Source: Oehlia diaphana
Lineage: Eukaryota; Glomeromycota; Glomeromycetes; Glomerales; Glomeraceae
Reading direction: 5' to 3'
DNA: 64,000 nt
Assembly: GCA_003833135.1 (NCBI GenBank)
Contig: QZLH01000014.1
Coordinates: 170,816-234,815, forward strand
The notes under the pieces were generated by a model. It was not told the origin of the DNA. It saw nothing but the letters and a program-made list of their open reading frames with translations, and made no database searches. A program made the translations under genes and the position numbers. Positions 44,805-55,275 of the stretch are shown here, piece after piece (the first letter of the stretch is position 1; every line of letters starts with the position of its first letter).

Positions 44805-46352
44805 TCAGTTGGGTTCGTCCGATAAAGTCGATACATACATAAGTATGATATAACCAGGTTCAAAAGGATCCGTTGAACCAAGAACGTAGTCATAGTTCAT
44901 CAAGTTGAATGAGCTGGGTAAGGTAGAATATTCAAAAGCATAATTAGGTAAGTTGTGATTCTGCGAATTCAAGTTGGATGAAGTAGAATCTTCAAGAGTG
45001 TAAGTCAAAGTAGGAATGTCAAGAATGTAGGTTGAGGTAGAATCTCCAAGAGCGTTATTAGTCAAATTGTGATTGTACGATCTCGAGTAATCTTCAGAAG
45101 TGGCATCATTCATCATGTTTTGATTCGGCAAATTTAAGTTGGGCGAGGTAGAATCTCCAAAAGTGTTATTGGTAAAGTTGTGATTGTACGATCTCGGGTA
45201 ATCTTCAGAAGTGGCATCATTAATCATGTTTTGATTCGGCAAATTTAAGTTGGGCGAGGTAGAATCTCCAAGAGTGTTATTAGTAAAGCTATGATTGTAC
45301 AATCTCGAGTAATCTCCGGAAGTGGCATCATTCATCATGTTTTGATTCAGCAAATTTAAGTTGGGCGAGGTAGTATCTCCAAGAGTGTTATTAATAAAGT
45401 TGTGATTGTACGATCTCGAGTAATCTTCAAAAATGACATCATTCATCATGTTTTGACTCGGCAAATTTAAGTTGGGCGAGGTAGAATCTCCAGGAGTGTT
45501 ATTAGTAAAGTTGTGATTGTACGAGTAATCTCCAGAAGTGGCATCATTCATCATGTTTTGATTCGGCAAATTTAAGTTGGGCGAGGTAGTATCTCCAAGA
45601 GTGTTATTAATAAAGTTGTAATTGTACGATCTCGAGTAATCTCCAGAAGTGGCATCAATCATCATGTTCTGATTCGGCAAATTTAAGCTGGGAGAGGTTG
45701 AATCTCCAAGAGCGTTATTAGTAAAGTTGTGATTGTGCGAATCGCCTGAAATGGCATCATTCATCATGTTTTGATTCGGCGAATTTAAGTTGGACGAGGT
45801 AGAATCTCCAAGTGTGTGCAAACTCATATTGGATGAGATAGAATCTGTTGAAGATTGGGAAGCTTGATAATATGGTAATGATTCGGCTGAAGAATTGTCA
45901 GATGAGATCGATGACTCTCTTTTCTTTTTTTTATATTTATAATCATCTCCATAAACCTCCTTATGCTTTATCTTGACCATCCTTTCAAGAGCACAGAAAA
46001 CCTTTTTTACTTCTTCCGTCTCATTTTTCCAAAGAATTGCTATTTCTTTTGATGTAAGTTTAACTTTTCTATCCTCCTTTCGCCTTTTTTTAAATTCGGG
46101 GCTACGTGATTTAAATCTCCTATATAAAATAAACCTATTCTGAGGGCGTGGAGGTGTTTTAACTTTGATAGTTCCATTTCTTTCTGATTTCTCTTGACTT
46201 TTATGACGTCGAGTTTTTTTCGAGTTAGTCAACAATTTATAGAATTTTTCTTTATTTAAATTATATCTATAAATATAATCATTTACAATATCTTCGTCAG
46301 TTTCAGGTGGATAGTAGTTAGCACACCATCTTTGTTTTCTAGGTTTACCCAT
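44805..46352 (-). CDS. HMG-box (MATA_HMG-like) protein 5 with 37-residue repeats
   Basis: 515 residues from the start at 46352 (MGKPRKQRW), preferred over the in-frame ATG at 46385 because MGK matches the starts of proteins 2 and 3. HMG box at about residues 65-135 (TPPRPQNRFILYRRFKSRSP, then SKEIAILWKNETEEVKKVFC). A Ser-rich linker follows, then about seven 37-residue (111-bp) units containing FTNNTLGDSTSPNLNLPNQN and MMNDATSGDYSRSYNHN. I do not see the FLSNSNLN module of proteins 2-4, although NLNLPNQN in the repeats may derive from it. It ends -STLSDEPN. Putative DNA-binding protein. Confidence 0.85.
   Translation of the reverse strand: MGKPRKQRWCANYYPPETDEDIVNDYIYRYNLNKEKFYKLLTNSKKTRRHKSQEKSERNGTIKVKTPPRPQNRFILYRRFKSRSPEFKKRRKEDRKVKLTSKEIAILWKNETEEVKKVFCALERMVKIKHKEVYGDDYKYKKKKRESSISSDNSSAESLPYYQASQSSTDSISSNMSLHTLGDSTSSNLNSPNQNMMNDAISGDSHNHNFTNNALGDSTSPSLNLPNQNMMIDATSGDYSRSYNYNFINNTLGDTTSPNLNLPNQNMMNDATSGDYSYNHNFTNNTPGDSTSPNLNLPSQNMMNDVIFEDYSRSYNHNFINNTLGDTTSPNLNLLNQNMMNDATSGDYSRLYNHSFTNNTLGDSTSPNLNLPNQNMINDATSEDYPRSYNHNFTNNTFGDSTSPNLNLPNQNMMNDATSEDYSRSYNHNLTNNALGDSTSTYILDIPTLTYTLEDSTSSNLNSQNHNLPNYAFEYSTLPSSFNLMNYDYVLGSTDPFEPGYIILMYVSTLSDEPN
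45040..45835 (-). repeat. 111-bp in-frame tandem repeat
   Basis: AATCTCCAAGAGTGTTATTA-type starts recur every 111 bp (45043 and 45154 for the TCTCC anchor) over about seven units within HMG gene 5. Some units carry in-frame deletions of a few codons, for example loss of SRS near 45520. Confidence 0.9.
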
Positions 46353-47037
46353 ACTTAATAAGAAAAAATAATTAAATGGATCCAATTGAAGGATGTTTCA
46401 TTAGATTCCGTACAAAAATGCCTTTTTATAAAAAAAAATCCCTTAATTTATTATATTGTTTTTGTTTTTTTTAATACAAACCGCAGTATGTTATTGTTTG
46501 ATAATTTCATGTAGTTCAGTGGCGATCCGGGTAAAATATTCCAGAAACACAAAATTTATTGCTTTGTTTTTTGACCTTATAAATACATAATAAGTCAACA
46601 GAAATATGACCAAACAACGTATACTATACAATATTATTATTTAATTTCCAATCCTAGCAGATTTTTTGTCAATTCTTATTTAGGAATTCTTTGGAAGATC
46701 TCGGAAAACGGACGACTTTGGTGTGACAGAATTTACTAACTTTCCTAATAATAGATAAAGTTGAATGGTATGAATAATGAATGAATGAATAATTAATTGT
46801 ATGATGAACCAAAATAAACTTACAGTAGGTTTCGTTACACTCGATTTCCTTTACCACTTTTATCCTAAAATTCTTGGTACAATCATAAATATGAAGGTAC
46901 AATTTTATAATTTTTTTTTTTTGATAATAAAAATGGTTGGAAATTTTATTTGACATAAATTATTTCTGAAATAAATATTAACCCAAATGTTCAAGTAATA
47001 AAAAAAAAAGAAAAAAAAAAAAAAAGGTTGAATATCT
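46353..47037. other. intergenic between HMG and BTB clusters
   Basis: Promoter side of HMG gene 5 and 3' flank of the first BTB gene. The 95-codon minus-strand frame at 46669-46956 shows no domain. No gene is called. Confidence 0.45.
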
Positions 47038-48483
47038 CTAAGACAATTCGTTTAAATGAGGTTGTATTCGTAATCTACTTCCTTGTCTTAATGAAACAAC
47101 AGGAATAATTTTAGAAGTAATTTTCCATTCAGAAACAATTGGATATTTTTCACCATTAATTGAGAACGCAAAAGATTTTTCAGTCATATCCAAATGAATT
47201 GTAATAATATCACCTTCTTTCAATTTAGCACCATACCATTTACGATCTTTCTTATGATAAACATAACCATCAGAACAAAGAAGCCAACCATGATATTTTT
47301 GAATATATATTATTACATTTTCTTCTAATGTTTTATCATAATCACATAATCCAATCCAAACAGTTTTATGTAATTTTTCGATTACGATATCCCATTCATA
47401 AATTCCTTTTCCTTTAATGATCATATCCGTTATCATAGATTTAATAGAATTATCATTAATATTACTAACTTCTACAGTGAACCCATCCTTTGAAACTTGA
47501 AAACCATAATTAAATTCGATGAATCTTTCATGATAAGCTTGCCATCTAAAAATAGGAACACCACGAATTAATCTTGAGTTATTAATAATTTCTTGAGCAG
47601 AAATATTTTCATCAATTTTACAACGGTAAGCATCTAATAATTTTTCATAAGGAAAGACATTTAAAGGTTCCACATATTTCATGATGCACATGAAATCCAT
47701 TCGATGTAAATCAAAATAAGGTAATAATGGTTTCAACTGTTTTTGTATATCTTTAACTATATTTGGTTCATAATCCATAATAAATGCTGAATCTTGATTA
47801 GGTAAAAAATAATCTTTAATAATGATTCTTTTAATCTTGATTAAAGTATATTTAAATAATTCAAATTCTGTAGTGGCAAAAGGTACTTTAACATCAAGTG
47901 TTTTTGATAAAAGATATTTTAAAGCTAATAATGATAAAGAATCATCCTCTAAAGGATTTAAATTAAATTTTGCCACAAAATCAATCAATAATTTTGACAT
48001 TCCATTATAACTTTTTATAGTAAAGATTTCAACATATTGAGATAGAAGTTGTTTACCTAAATCTTTATCTCCATTATTTAAAATTTTCTTGGTAAATTCA
48101 ATAATATCTTTTTGGAGTTCATTTAATTTAAAACAATTTGCTGCATAATACATTTCTATAAAATCCTTAACTGTTAAATCCACTTTTTTAATATTTGAAG
48201 TATATAAAAATTCCAATATAACCTTCATGACAGTAGAATTAATTTTTGTAAATATAATATTTTTAATTTCTGCTTTTGATTTATTAAAGATAAGATTGTT
48301 GAATACATCGCTACGAGTTGCTAAAATATTTTTACATGCACGTAACGTAACTCCATCAGAACATTTTAAAGAAATATCATAGGATCTTTCATCATTTAAT
48401 AAAGTTCTCAAATCATTCTCTAATGATTTTCCTCGTATAGATGGTTTATTATGATTTTTTTTTGATTTGAATAATGTTGTCAT
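47038..48483 (-). CDS. BTB-BACK-SPRY protein 1
   Basis: 481 residues, single exon. BTB/POZ domain at about residues 22-122 (SYDISLKCSDGVTLRACKNI, then RSDVFNNLIF and VILEFLYTSNI). A BACK-like helical region follows (about 125-245: LLSQYVEIFTIKSYNGMSKL, DDSLSLLALKYLLSKT). A SPRY domain fills about residues 330-475 (GIYEWDIVIEKLHKTVWIGL, then GWLLCSDGYVYHKKDRKW and FAFSINGE). BTB proteins commonly dimerise and recruit cullin-3 ubiquitin ligases, with the C-terminal domain choosing substrate; that role is inferred. It is closest in design to the copy at 56987-58405. A-rich tracts (about 48530-48560) lie just upstream. Confidence 0.87.
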   Translation of the reverse strand: MTTLFKSKKNHNKPSIRGKSLENDLRTLLNDERSYDISLKCSDGVTLRACKNILATRSDVFNNLIFNKSKAEIKNIIFTKINSTVMKVILEFLYTSNIKKVDLTVKDFIEMYYAANCFKLNELQKDIIEFTKKILNNGDKDLGKQLLSQYVEIFTIKSYNGMSKLLIDFVAKFNLNPLEDDSLSLLALKYLLSKTLDVKVPFATTEFELFKYTLIKIKRIIIKDYFLPNQDSAFIMDYEPNIVKDIQKQLKPLLPYFDLHRMDFMCIMKYVEPLNVFPYEKLLDAYRCKIDENISAQEIINNSRLIRGVPIFRWQAYHERFIEFNYGFQVSKDGFTVEVSNINDNSIKSMITDMIIKGKGIYEWDIVIEKLHKTVWIGLCDYDKTLEENVIIYIQKYHGWLLCSDGYVYHKKDRKWYGAKLKEGDIITIHLDMTEKSFAFSINGEKYPIVSEWKITSKIIPVVSLRQGSRLRIQPHLNELS

Positions 48484-49237
48484 GATATTATCTATCGAAG
48501 AAATAAGTAAAAGAAAAAAATTTTTTCTTTCGAAAAAAAAAAAGGAAAAAAAAAAAAATAGGTTGTAGAAAATGTTGTGGCTTAACTAATTTGGCTATCA
48601 TGAGAAATCTTTATGATAAAGCATATGATTTGAAGACATATATGTTATTTGTTTACTTTTTTAAAGAAAAAGTTAAAATTCCTGTTATTCCTGTTGATTA
48701 ACCACGTGGACATCAATTTATTTTTGGTAAAATTTAATTTATTCTAATTTATAATTTTAATTAAATCGCGACAACGATATCAATAACGACAATAATACAA
48801 TATATTGTTAACATTGTAATAACGTAATAGAATACTAATAGAATAGAATTTTTGAAAAGTAAACTGTACAAAGAAAAAAAATTCGAACGAACCAAGTAAA
48901 TATTTAAGCGGAGATGTGAAAAGTTTCAATATTATAAAAGGATGGATTGTATAAATATAAATATATATATATATACTGGTTCTGTATATATACAAACACA
49001 CTACATATGAACATTGATTAGTGTTACACGACTTTTGATTATCAGGAAAGGTTATCAATTATCATTTATCATAGATTATTTATAGCTAATGATAAGTTTA
49101 TTTACGTTTTACGTTCCAAGTTTATTTTCATACTTGGTTATTTACATATATCAGTATGATCAGTATGAATGTATGATACTTTATCTGTCTAATCATATTT
49201 TTCTCAACTAAATAATAGTATCAGATAATATTTTTAA
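48484..49237. other. intergenic, no gene recognised
   Basis: Upstream of BTB gene 1. It has A-rich runs near 48530-48560 and a TATATA microsatellite at about 48958-48975. Nothing else was identified. Confidence 0.45.
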
Positions 49238-49651
49238 TCATTTTGATATATTCACTAAAGATAAATATGTTACTACTAAAAAATCTTTTAATTCAACAAG
49301 AGAGAAGTTACCTTGCTGAAACATGTGATAAATTCTGTAATCTCCTTTAAAATTAAGTAAGAGATTTTTTTTACTTGCTGTGATTATTTTTGCAATTCCT
49401 TTAGATGTTTTATATCTAATAATTTTTGGAGCCACTACTTTTCCTATAAAGTTCATTAATGTTTCTAAACCAGCATCGTGTAAAACATCTTCAACAAATT
49501 TTAATGCTTCATTGTTATTATTATTATTATTACTATTATTATTACGTATAATACAATAACTTGTACCATAAACTAAGGTGCCAATCACCATTCCTGAACA
49601 ACCAGTTGCTATAAGAGCATTTACAATATACTAGAAACCACAGATTTCAAT
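49238..49651 (-). CDS. Possible small protein with Gly-rich hydrophobic start; 5' end unresolved
   Basis: An open frame from 49591 encodes 117 residues starting MVIGTLVYGTSYCII, then an Asn run (RNNNSNNNNNNNE) and KFVEDVLHDAGLETLMNFIG plus KIITASKKNLLLNFKGDYRI. Upstream, the frame stays open to about 49636 and reads YIVNALIATGCSGMVIGTLV, which looks like a membrane or glycine-zipper helix. TTTCTAG before it could be a splice acceptor. I could not find the exon with the true start. I recognise no family. The composition is protein-like, but it could be a relic. Confidence 0.35.
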
Positions 49652-50240
49652 CACCAACGAATCAATTGGTAACACCAATAAAGTAATATATATGTGTTAC
49701 GCATTTGTATAAATAATCCAAGAAAGAAGGATTAGAAAGATTGATTGCGATAGGTTTTCAGGTAAATACTTTTTTTTAAATTTCTTGGTTATTTTTCTAT
49801 ACTCTTTATTTATTTAACGTTTGATTAATGTTTGTATTATGATATAATTTAATCTAGATATGGTTAATCAATTTCACTTCACATGGCAATCTCGCTTATC
49901 TCAAATCTTATTTAGTTAACTTTCCCACGACTTATATAACCCACTATCACCTCTTCTTCTACTATCACCTGAAAGAAAACGAGACGTAAATTTTATACCA
50001 ATTTTAATTATTTTATCGACTTTTGTCCGCTACAATAAAAAAATAATATTGTTGAAGAACGGAAAAAAAAAATCAATTTATTATTTACCACTTTTTTCCG
50101 GTCCGTTTAAAAATTAGAGCGAACGGTACAACATTAAAAATCCTGAAATTTATATAAGGTGGTTTTTTTTTGTGATACTTTTATTATAATAATCATACAA
50201 GGCTAATAACTAATTTATTTAATACAGGATTTATAATAAT
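49652..50240. other. intergenic, no gene recognised
   Basis: Upstream of the candidate small protein and downstream of the broken BTB copy. Nothing with clear structure was seen. Confidence 0.4.
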
Positions 50241-51568
50241 TTATAGTAAAAAATGAGGTTGTATACGTAATCTACTACCTTGTTTCAATGAAACAATAGG
50301 ACAAATTTCAGAAGGAATATTTTTCCATCATCATTCCTAAAATTATTAACCGAAAATGCACAAGTTTTATCTATCTGTCATATTTAAATGTACCGTAACT
50401 TTATCTCCTTCCTTAAATTTTTCACTTGTATATTTTTTCCAATTTTTTTTATTATAAACAAAACCATCTGATCCAAGAACCCAACCATAATATTGATTAT
50501 TATAACAACGTTCTTGATTAAATTCTTTATGATCACAAATACCAATATAAATAGTTTTACACAATTTTTCAATTATAATATCCCATTCATAAATTCCTTT
50601 CCCTCTGATAATTAAATCTCCCATCACATGTTTATACGTGTCAAGATTTTGATTAGCTTGTAAGGTGAATCCATCTTTAGAAATATATAAGTTATTATGT
50701 AAATTATTATCATTCCATCTAAATATTGGAATTCCACGAATAGATCGAAATATTTTATTTTGTTCTTGTAATTTGAATCAGTAAGCATCTATAATCATTT
50801 CAGAAGGAAATACGTTCATTGGTTCAATTTTTTTAATAATATAATCGGATTCAATTCTACGTAAATCAATATAAGGAATTAATAATTTTAAATAATAATT
50901 TATTCTCTTGAAAATAATTTCTTTCTCATTTTGTTTATCTTTGATTTCTAAACTTTTTACGATAATTTGACAATCTTAATAATGATATATTCAAAAATAT
51001 CAAGTTCGAATGTTGCAAAAGGTTTTCTAGTATCATAAGTTTTACACAAAAATATCGTAATCCAATCAAAGATAATGAATCTTTTTCAGCTTCATCAGGA
51101 ACCAATGGAATCTTTGCTAACCAATCGATCAAAACGTGAAATTTCATTATCATTATTGAACCAATATTTATTAACAAAATTTGATAACAATTTTTTTCCT
51201 GTATCATCATTTTCATATTCTAAAATTTGCTTAGTATATTCAATAATATGTTTTTAAAGAATATCTAATTCAAAATATTCTGTCGCGTGATATATTTCAA
51301 TAATATTATCTATCGTCAATTTTTCAAGATCAATTTCACAAGTATATAAAAAATTTAAAATAAATTCCATTGCATTTGAATCAATTTTATCAAATTCAAT
51401 AACGAGCGGATAAAATATTTTTACATGCTCCCAAAACGATACCATTAGAACATTTAACTTGATATCAAAAAACCTTTCGTTATAAAGTAATGCTCTCAAA
51501 TCATTTTCCAATGATTCTCCTCGTGTCTTAATAATTTGTTTCGTTATTGGTTTGGTTAAATTTGTCAT
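50241..51568 (-). pseudogene. Broken BTB-BACK-SPRY gene
   Basis: Runs in the same order as its neighbours, from MTNLTKPITKQIIKTRGESL at 51568 to a C-terminal SLKQGSRLRIQPH ending at TAA 50241-50243. Fragments lie in several frames: BTB start and middle (51254-51568) with a frameshift after FFDIKLN and loss of the segment around the RxDVFNxLIFD motif; a stop after YFELDIL; BACK fragments (50935-51216); and a SPRY fragment (50367-50627, GIYEWDIIIEKLCKTIYIGI then GWVLGSDGFVYNKKNW). At least five disabling changes are visible, so it cannot make the full protein. Similarity is closest to the copies at 47038 and 56987. Confidence 0.88.
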
Positions 51569-51937
51569 TGTGGGATAAATTGCGTCTTGATTCTTTTTTT
51601 TTTTTTAAAAAAAAAAAGATCTTGGCCATTTATAATGAATTTTTAGGGGAAGACTTCTTCAAAGAGTTTTAAGGTTTGATTAACTTGTGTAATTACTAAT
51701 ATGTGATCTCTCATATGAAGATAAGTCGTTATCAGTTATGTGTTAACTAAATTTAAATTTAATCAACCATCAAATGACTTTATCATAAAAAATCAAAAGT
51801 AACGCGATCGAAAATAAGTTACAAATTTTTAATTTGTGAAAAAAATAAATAAATATTTATATATCTGATATACAGTATACAGTATATATATATAAATTTA
51901 TATAATTATATATAATATTTGTTCATTATTAATATGA

Positions 51938-53335
51938 TTAATATGATATTAAACGTAATTTACTACCTCTTTTAAGAGAAACAAAAGGGTAAATTTCATC
52001 AGGGAATGAATGACCAAAATTTTCATACCGAATATTATTATTAACACCAAAATAACAATGATTAGAGTCCATGTCAACAATAATATTAATAACATCACCT
52101 ATCTTATATACAGAACTATTCCATTTCCAATCTCTCTTATTATAAATATACCCATCAGAACCGAGGGCCCACCCATGAAACCCTTTATCACCAGGTTTAT
52201 TAAATTCCTCTTCAAAACCACATATTCCAATATAAATGGTATCATTCAAGTTTACAACTAAAATATCCCATCTATGAATTCCTTTCCCTTTAATAGTTAA
52301 ATCTCCCATTATAGATTTGTAGTTTTTAAGTTTAGGATCAGCTCCTATGGTAAATCCATTGTTACTTATGTATAACCTATTCTCAGCTTGCCAAAGATCA
52401 TTCCCAAAGTTTTTCCATTTAAAGATTAACCTTCCACGCATAGGTTGTAATTTTTCATGCTTCTTTTCTATTCTGAAACGATAAGCGTCTGTGATCATTT
52501 CCGATGGAAATAAAGGTTCAAGTTTATTTACGATCTCATCAGGATCTATTATACGTAAATCAATATAAGGAAGTAAGGGCGTTAAACGTTCCTTAATTCT
52601 TTCGATTACATTTGAATCATATTTCATGTCATATGGATCATTTTTCAAACCAATTTTCTCCTCTAATACAGTATATTTCGCCTTGACAAGAGTATATTCA
52701 AAAAGTGTAAGCTCATAAGTTCCAAATGACTTATCGGTACAATACGTTTTCTTCAATAGATAATGTAATGCTGTCAATGATAATAAATCTCTATCAGCTT
52801 CATGGGGTAATAATTGTATCTTAGCTACCCAATTAACTAAAAGATTGCCCATATCATTATCCGCTTCCAAAGAAAATTTTTCAATATAACTTGTTAAAAG
52901 ATCTTTTCCCAATTCCTCATCTCCATTTCTTAAAATTTTCTCTGTAAATTCAATTATAGTTTTTTGTAATTCATTAAGTTTAAAATAAATTGATGAAAAA
53001 TAAATTTCTATCACGTTATTTTTTCTTAACGTTTCTCGTTCATTCTCGGAAGTGTATAAATATTCTAATATATATTTCATCGCCACTGAATCAATTTTAT
53101 TAAATTCAAGCTGTTTTTTTGGTTTATCGACATTATCAAAGATAAGGTCATTAAATACTTCAGAACGAACGGCTAAAATATTTTTACACGCACGTAATGT
53201 AAGACTATCTGAACATTTTAAAGTAATATCAAAAAATCTTTCATCTTCCAATAATTTTCTCAAATTATTTTCTAATTTTCTTCGTGGTGAAACCATCATT
53301 ATAGACTCAAGCTCAAGTTCTGCTGAAATTGTCAT
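51938..53335 (-). CDS. BTB-BACK-SPRY protein 2
   Basis: 465 residues, single exon. BTB domain about residues 20-125 (FFDITLKCSDSLTLRACKNI, RSEVFNDLIFDN, ILEYLYTSENERE). BACK-like region about 130-250 (LLTSYIEKFSLEADNDMGNL, LLVNWVAKIQ). SPRY domain about 315-462 (GIHRWDILVVNLNDTIYIGI, GWALGSDGYIYNKRDWKW, ending LRLISY). It forms a subgroup with the copy at 53677 (shared IEKKHEKLQPMRGRLIFKWK), separate from those at 47038 and 56987. Both are minus strand with a 341-bp gap, consistent with tandem duplication. Adaptor role in ubiquitination is inferred from domain order only. Confidence 0.87.
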   Translation of the reverse strand: MTISAELELESIMMVSPRRKLENNLRKLLEDERFFDITLKCSDSLTLRACKNILAVRSEVFNDLIFDNVDKPKKQLEFNKIDSVAMKYILEYLYTSENERETLRKNNVIEIYFSSIYFKLNELQKTIIEFTEKILRNGDEELGKDLLTSYIEKFSLEADNDMGNLLVNWVAKIQLLPHEADRDLLSLTALHYLLKKTYCTDKSFGTYELTLFEYTLVKAKYTVLEEKIGLKNDPYDMKYDSNVIERIKERLTPLLPYIDLRIIDPDEIVNKLEPLFPSEMITDAYRFRIEKKHEKLQPMRGRLIFKWKNFGNDLWQAENRLYISNNGFTIGADPKLKNYKSIMGDLTIKGKGIHRWDILVVNLNDTIYIGICGFEEEFNKPGDKGFHGWALGSDGYIYNKRDWKWNSSVYKIGDVINIIVDMDSNHCYFGVNNNIRYENFGHSFPDEIYPFVSLKRGSKLRLISY

Positions 53336-53676
53336 TTATTTTATAAAACGTAAAACTTAAGTTATACAAATCTCGTGGTTTTTTTTTTAAAAAAGTTTAA
53401 ATTTGAGGGAAAAGATTTTCAACCTTTAAAAAAATTTTTTTTTTTTTCCACACTAATTTTGGGAAACAAATAATTCAGTGAAATGATACCATATTTGGAA
53501 ATATTATATCAAATAAAGAATGATCACAATCAATGGTATCTCTACACAATGAAATAATAAAAACTCGTTTTATACAAACTTTCTGATAATCATATGAAAA
53601 TTTTGAAAATTTGTTATTTATTTAAAAAAGATATAATCAAATATTTATTTGTTAAAATAAAAGAGAGAAATAATAA
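53336..53676. promoter_or_regulatory. Spacer with mirrored A/T tracts before BTB gene 2
   Basis: The 341-bp spacer between two BTB genes contains a T10A6 tract (about 53379-53394) and an A7T14 tract (about 53427-53448), both self-complementary. It must hold the promoter of BTB gene 2 and the terminator of BTB gene 3. Confidence 0.4.
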
Positions 53677-55149
53677 TTATTTTATATGCAATTTACCACC
53701 CTTGTTTAATGAAACAAAAGGATATAATTCATCAGGAAAAGCATAACCAATAGCTTCGTAAAAAGTTTGATTATTTATACTAAAATAGCAATGTTTAGCG
53801 GTCATGTCTACAGTAATATTAACCACATCGCCTACTGTAAATTTGCCGTTATTCCGTTTCCAATCTCTCTTATTATAAACATAGCCATCCGAACCGAGTG
53901 CCCATCCATATTGATAAGTTTTATCACCAGGTTTATCAAATTTCTCATCAATACCACATATTCCAATATAAATAGTATCATTTAAATTTTCAACTGAAAT
54001 GTCCCACTTATGAATTCCGTTACCTTTGATAACTAAATCTCCCATTATAGATTGGTAATTTTTGATATTTGAATCAACTTCTACGGTAAATCCGTTGTTA
54101 GTTATAATTGGGGGTGAGGGTGGGTTTTTGGATTTACCTTCGAATTCGTATTTCCATCTAAAAGTTATCCGACCTCGCATAGGTTGAAGCAGTTCGTGCT
54201 TTTTTTCTATCCTATAACGATAAGCATCTGTAATCATTTCTTGTGGAAATAATTTTAAAGGTTCGAGTTTTAATACAACATCATCAGGATCTATTATGCG
54301 TAAGTCAATAAATGGAAGTAATGGCATTAAACGATCCTTAATTCTTTCGATCACATTTGAATCGTAATTCATATCATAAATCTTTTTTGAGCCAGTCTTC
54401 TCTTCTAATATAATATGTTTAGTTTTGACTAGAGTATATTCGAAAAGAGTAAGTTCATAAGTAGCGAATTGATCTTTGGTTTCAAACGTCTTATTTAGAA
54501 GATGTTGAAGCCCCATTAATGATAATGAATCACCATCAGCATTATCAGGGAAAAGCTGTATTTTAGCTACCCAATTAACTAATAATTTACTCATGTCATT
54601 ATTCACATCTAATGAAAATTTTTCGATAAATTCTGATAAAAGTTTTTTTGCCAATTCGTTCAATTCTTCAGTCCCATAAGTTATTGTTTCATCTGTTTTA
54701 TCACCTTCTCTTAAAATTTTCATAGTATATTCAATTATATCATTCTGTAGGTCATCTAATTTAAAAAAAATTGCAGCATAATAAACTTCTACAACATTAG
54801 AAACATTTAAAGTTTCTTTCTCATTCTTTGAAGTATATAAATATTCTAAAATAAGTTTCATCGCTATTGAGTTAACTTTATCAAACTCTAATTGTTGTCG
54901 TTGTTGATTGGCATTGTTTTTTTTTGATTTATCAAAGATATATTCATTAAATACTTCAGTACGGCTTGCCAAAATATTTTTGCAAGCATTTAATATTATG
55001 TTATCCGAACACTTTAAAGAAATATCATAAAATCTTTCGTCATATAATAATTTTCTCAAATCATTTTCTAAAGATTTTGGTTGGGGAGAAGGTTGGGACG
55101 AATTAGATGAATTAGGTGGATTAGGAGGGTTATCAGATTGAGATGCCAT
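53677..55149 (-). CDS. BTB-BACK-SPRY protein 3
   Basis: 490 residues from the ATG at 55149 (MASQSDNPPNPPNSSNSSQP). The frame extends upstream to 55275, but the extra 42 codons are mostly a probable 5' UTR intron: donor GTAAGT near 55242 and acceptor TTTTAG near 55161. BTB domain about residues 30-140 (FYDISLKCSDNIILNACKNI, RTEVFNEYIFDKS, ILEYLYTSKNEKE). BACK-like region 150-270, with an insertion (TDETITYGTEELNE) not seen in copy 2. SPRY domain about 335-488 (GIHKWDISVENLNDTIYIGI, GWALGSDGYVYNKRDWKR). Pro/Ser-rich N-terminus. Sister of the gene at 51938. Confidence 0.87.
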   Translation of the reverse strand: MASQSDNPPNPPNSSNSSQPSPQPKSLENDLRKLLYDERFYDISLKCSDNIILNACKNILASRTEVFNEYIFDKSKKNNANQQRQQLEFDKVNSIAMKLILEYLYTSKNEKETLNVSNVVEVYYAAIFFKLDDLQNDIIEYTMKILREGDKTDETITYGTEELNELAKKLLSEFIEKFSLDVNNDMSKLLVNWVAKIQLFPDNADGDSLSLMGLQHLLNKTFETKDQFATYELTLFEYTLVKTKHIILEEKTGSKKIYDMNYDSNVIERIKDRLMPLLPFIDLRIIDPDDVVLKLEPLKLFPQEMITDAYRYRIEKKHELLQPMRGRITFRWKYEFEGKSKNPPSPPIITNNGFTVEVDSNIKNYQSIMGDLVIKGNGIHKWDISVENLNDTIYIGICGIDEKFDKPGDKTYQYGWALGSDGYVYNKRDWKRNNGKFTVGDVVNITVDMTAKHCYFSINNQTFYEAIGYAFPDELYPFVSLNKGGKLHIK

Positions 55150-55158
55150 TATTATTTG

Positions 55159-55275
55159 GCTAAAAAAAAAATATTTTTTAAGTTGTTTAATCGATTTTTT
55201 TATACGATTTTTTTTTTTCAAAAAAGAAATATATATATACTTACCAAATTCAGCGGTAAATGGTTCATATTGCAT
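55159..55275 (-). promoter_or_regulatory. Possible 5' UTR intron and short upstream ORF of BTB gene 3
   Basis: An ATG at 55275 starts MQYEPFTAEF followed by a strong donor (G then GTAAGTATA). If spliced to the acceptor TTTTTTTTAG before CCAAATAATAATGG, the upstream frame reads on GCC AAA TAA and stops two bases before the main ATG. This would be a 12-codon upstream ORF of the kind that can limit translation. Confidence 0.4.

Noticed and set aside
44509..44825. Two short overlapping frames near 44.5-44.8 kb
   Set aside because: They arise from the two arms of a foldback element.
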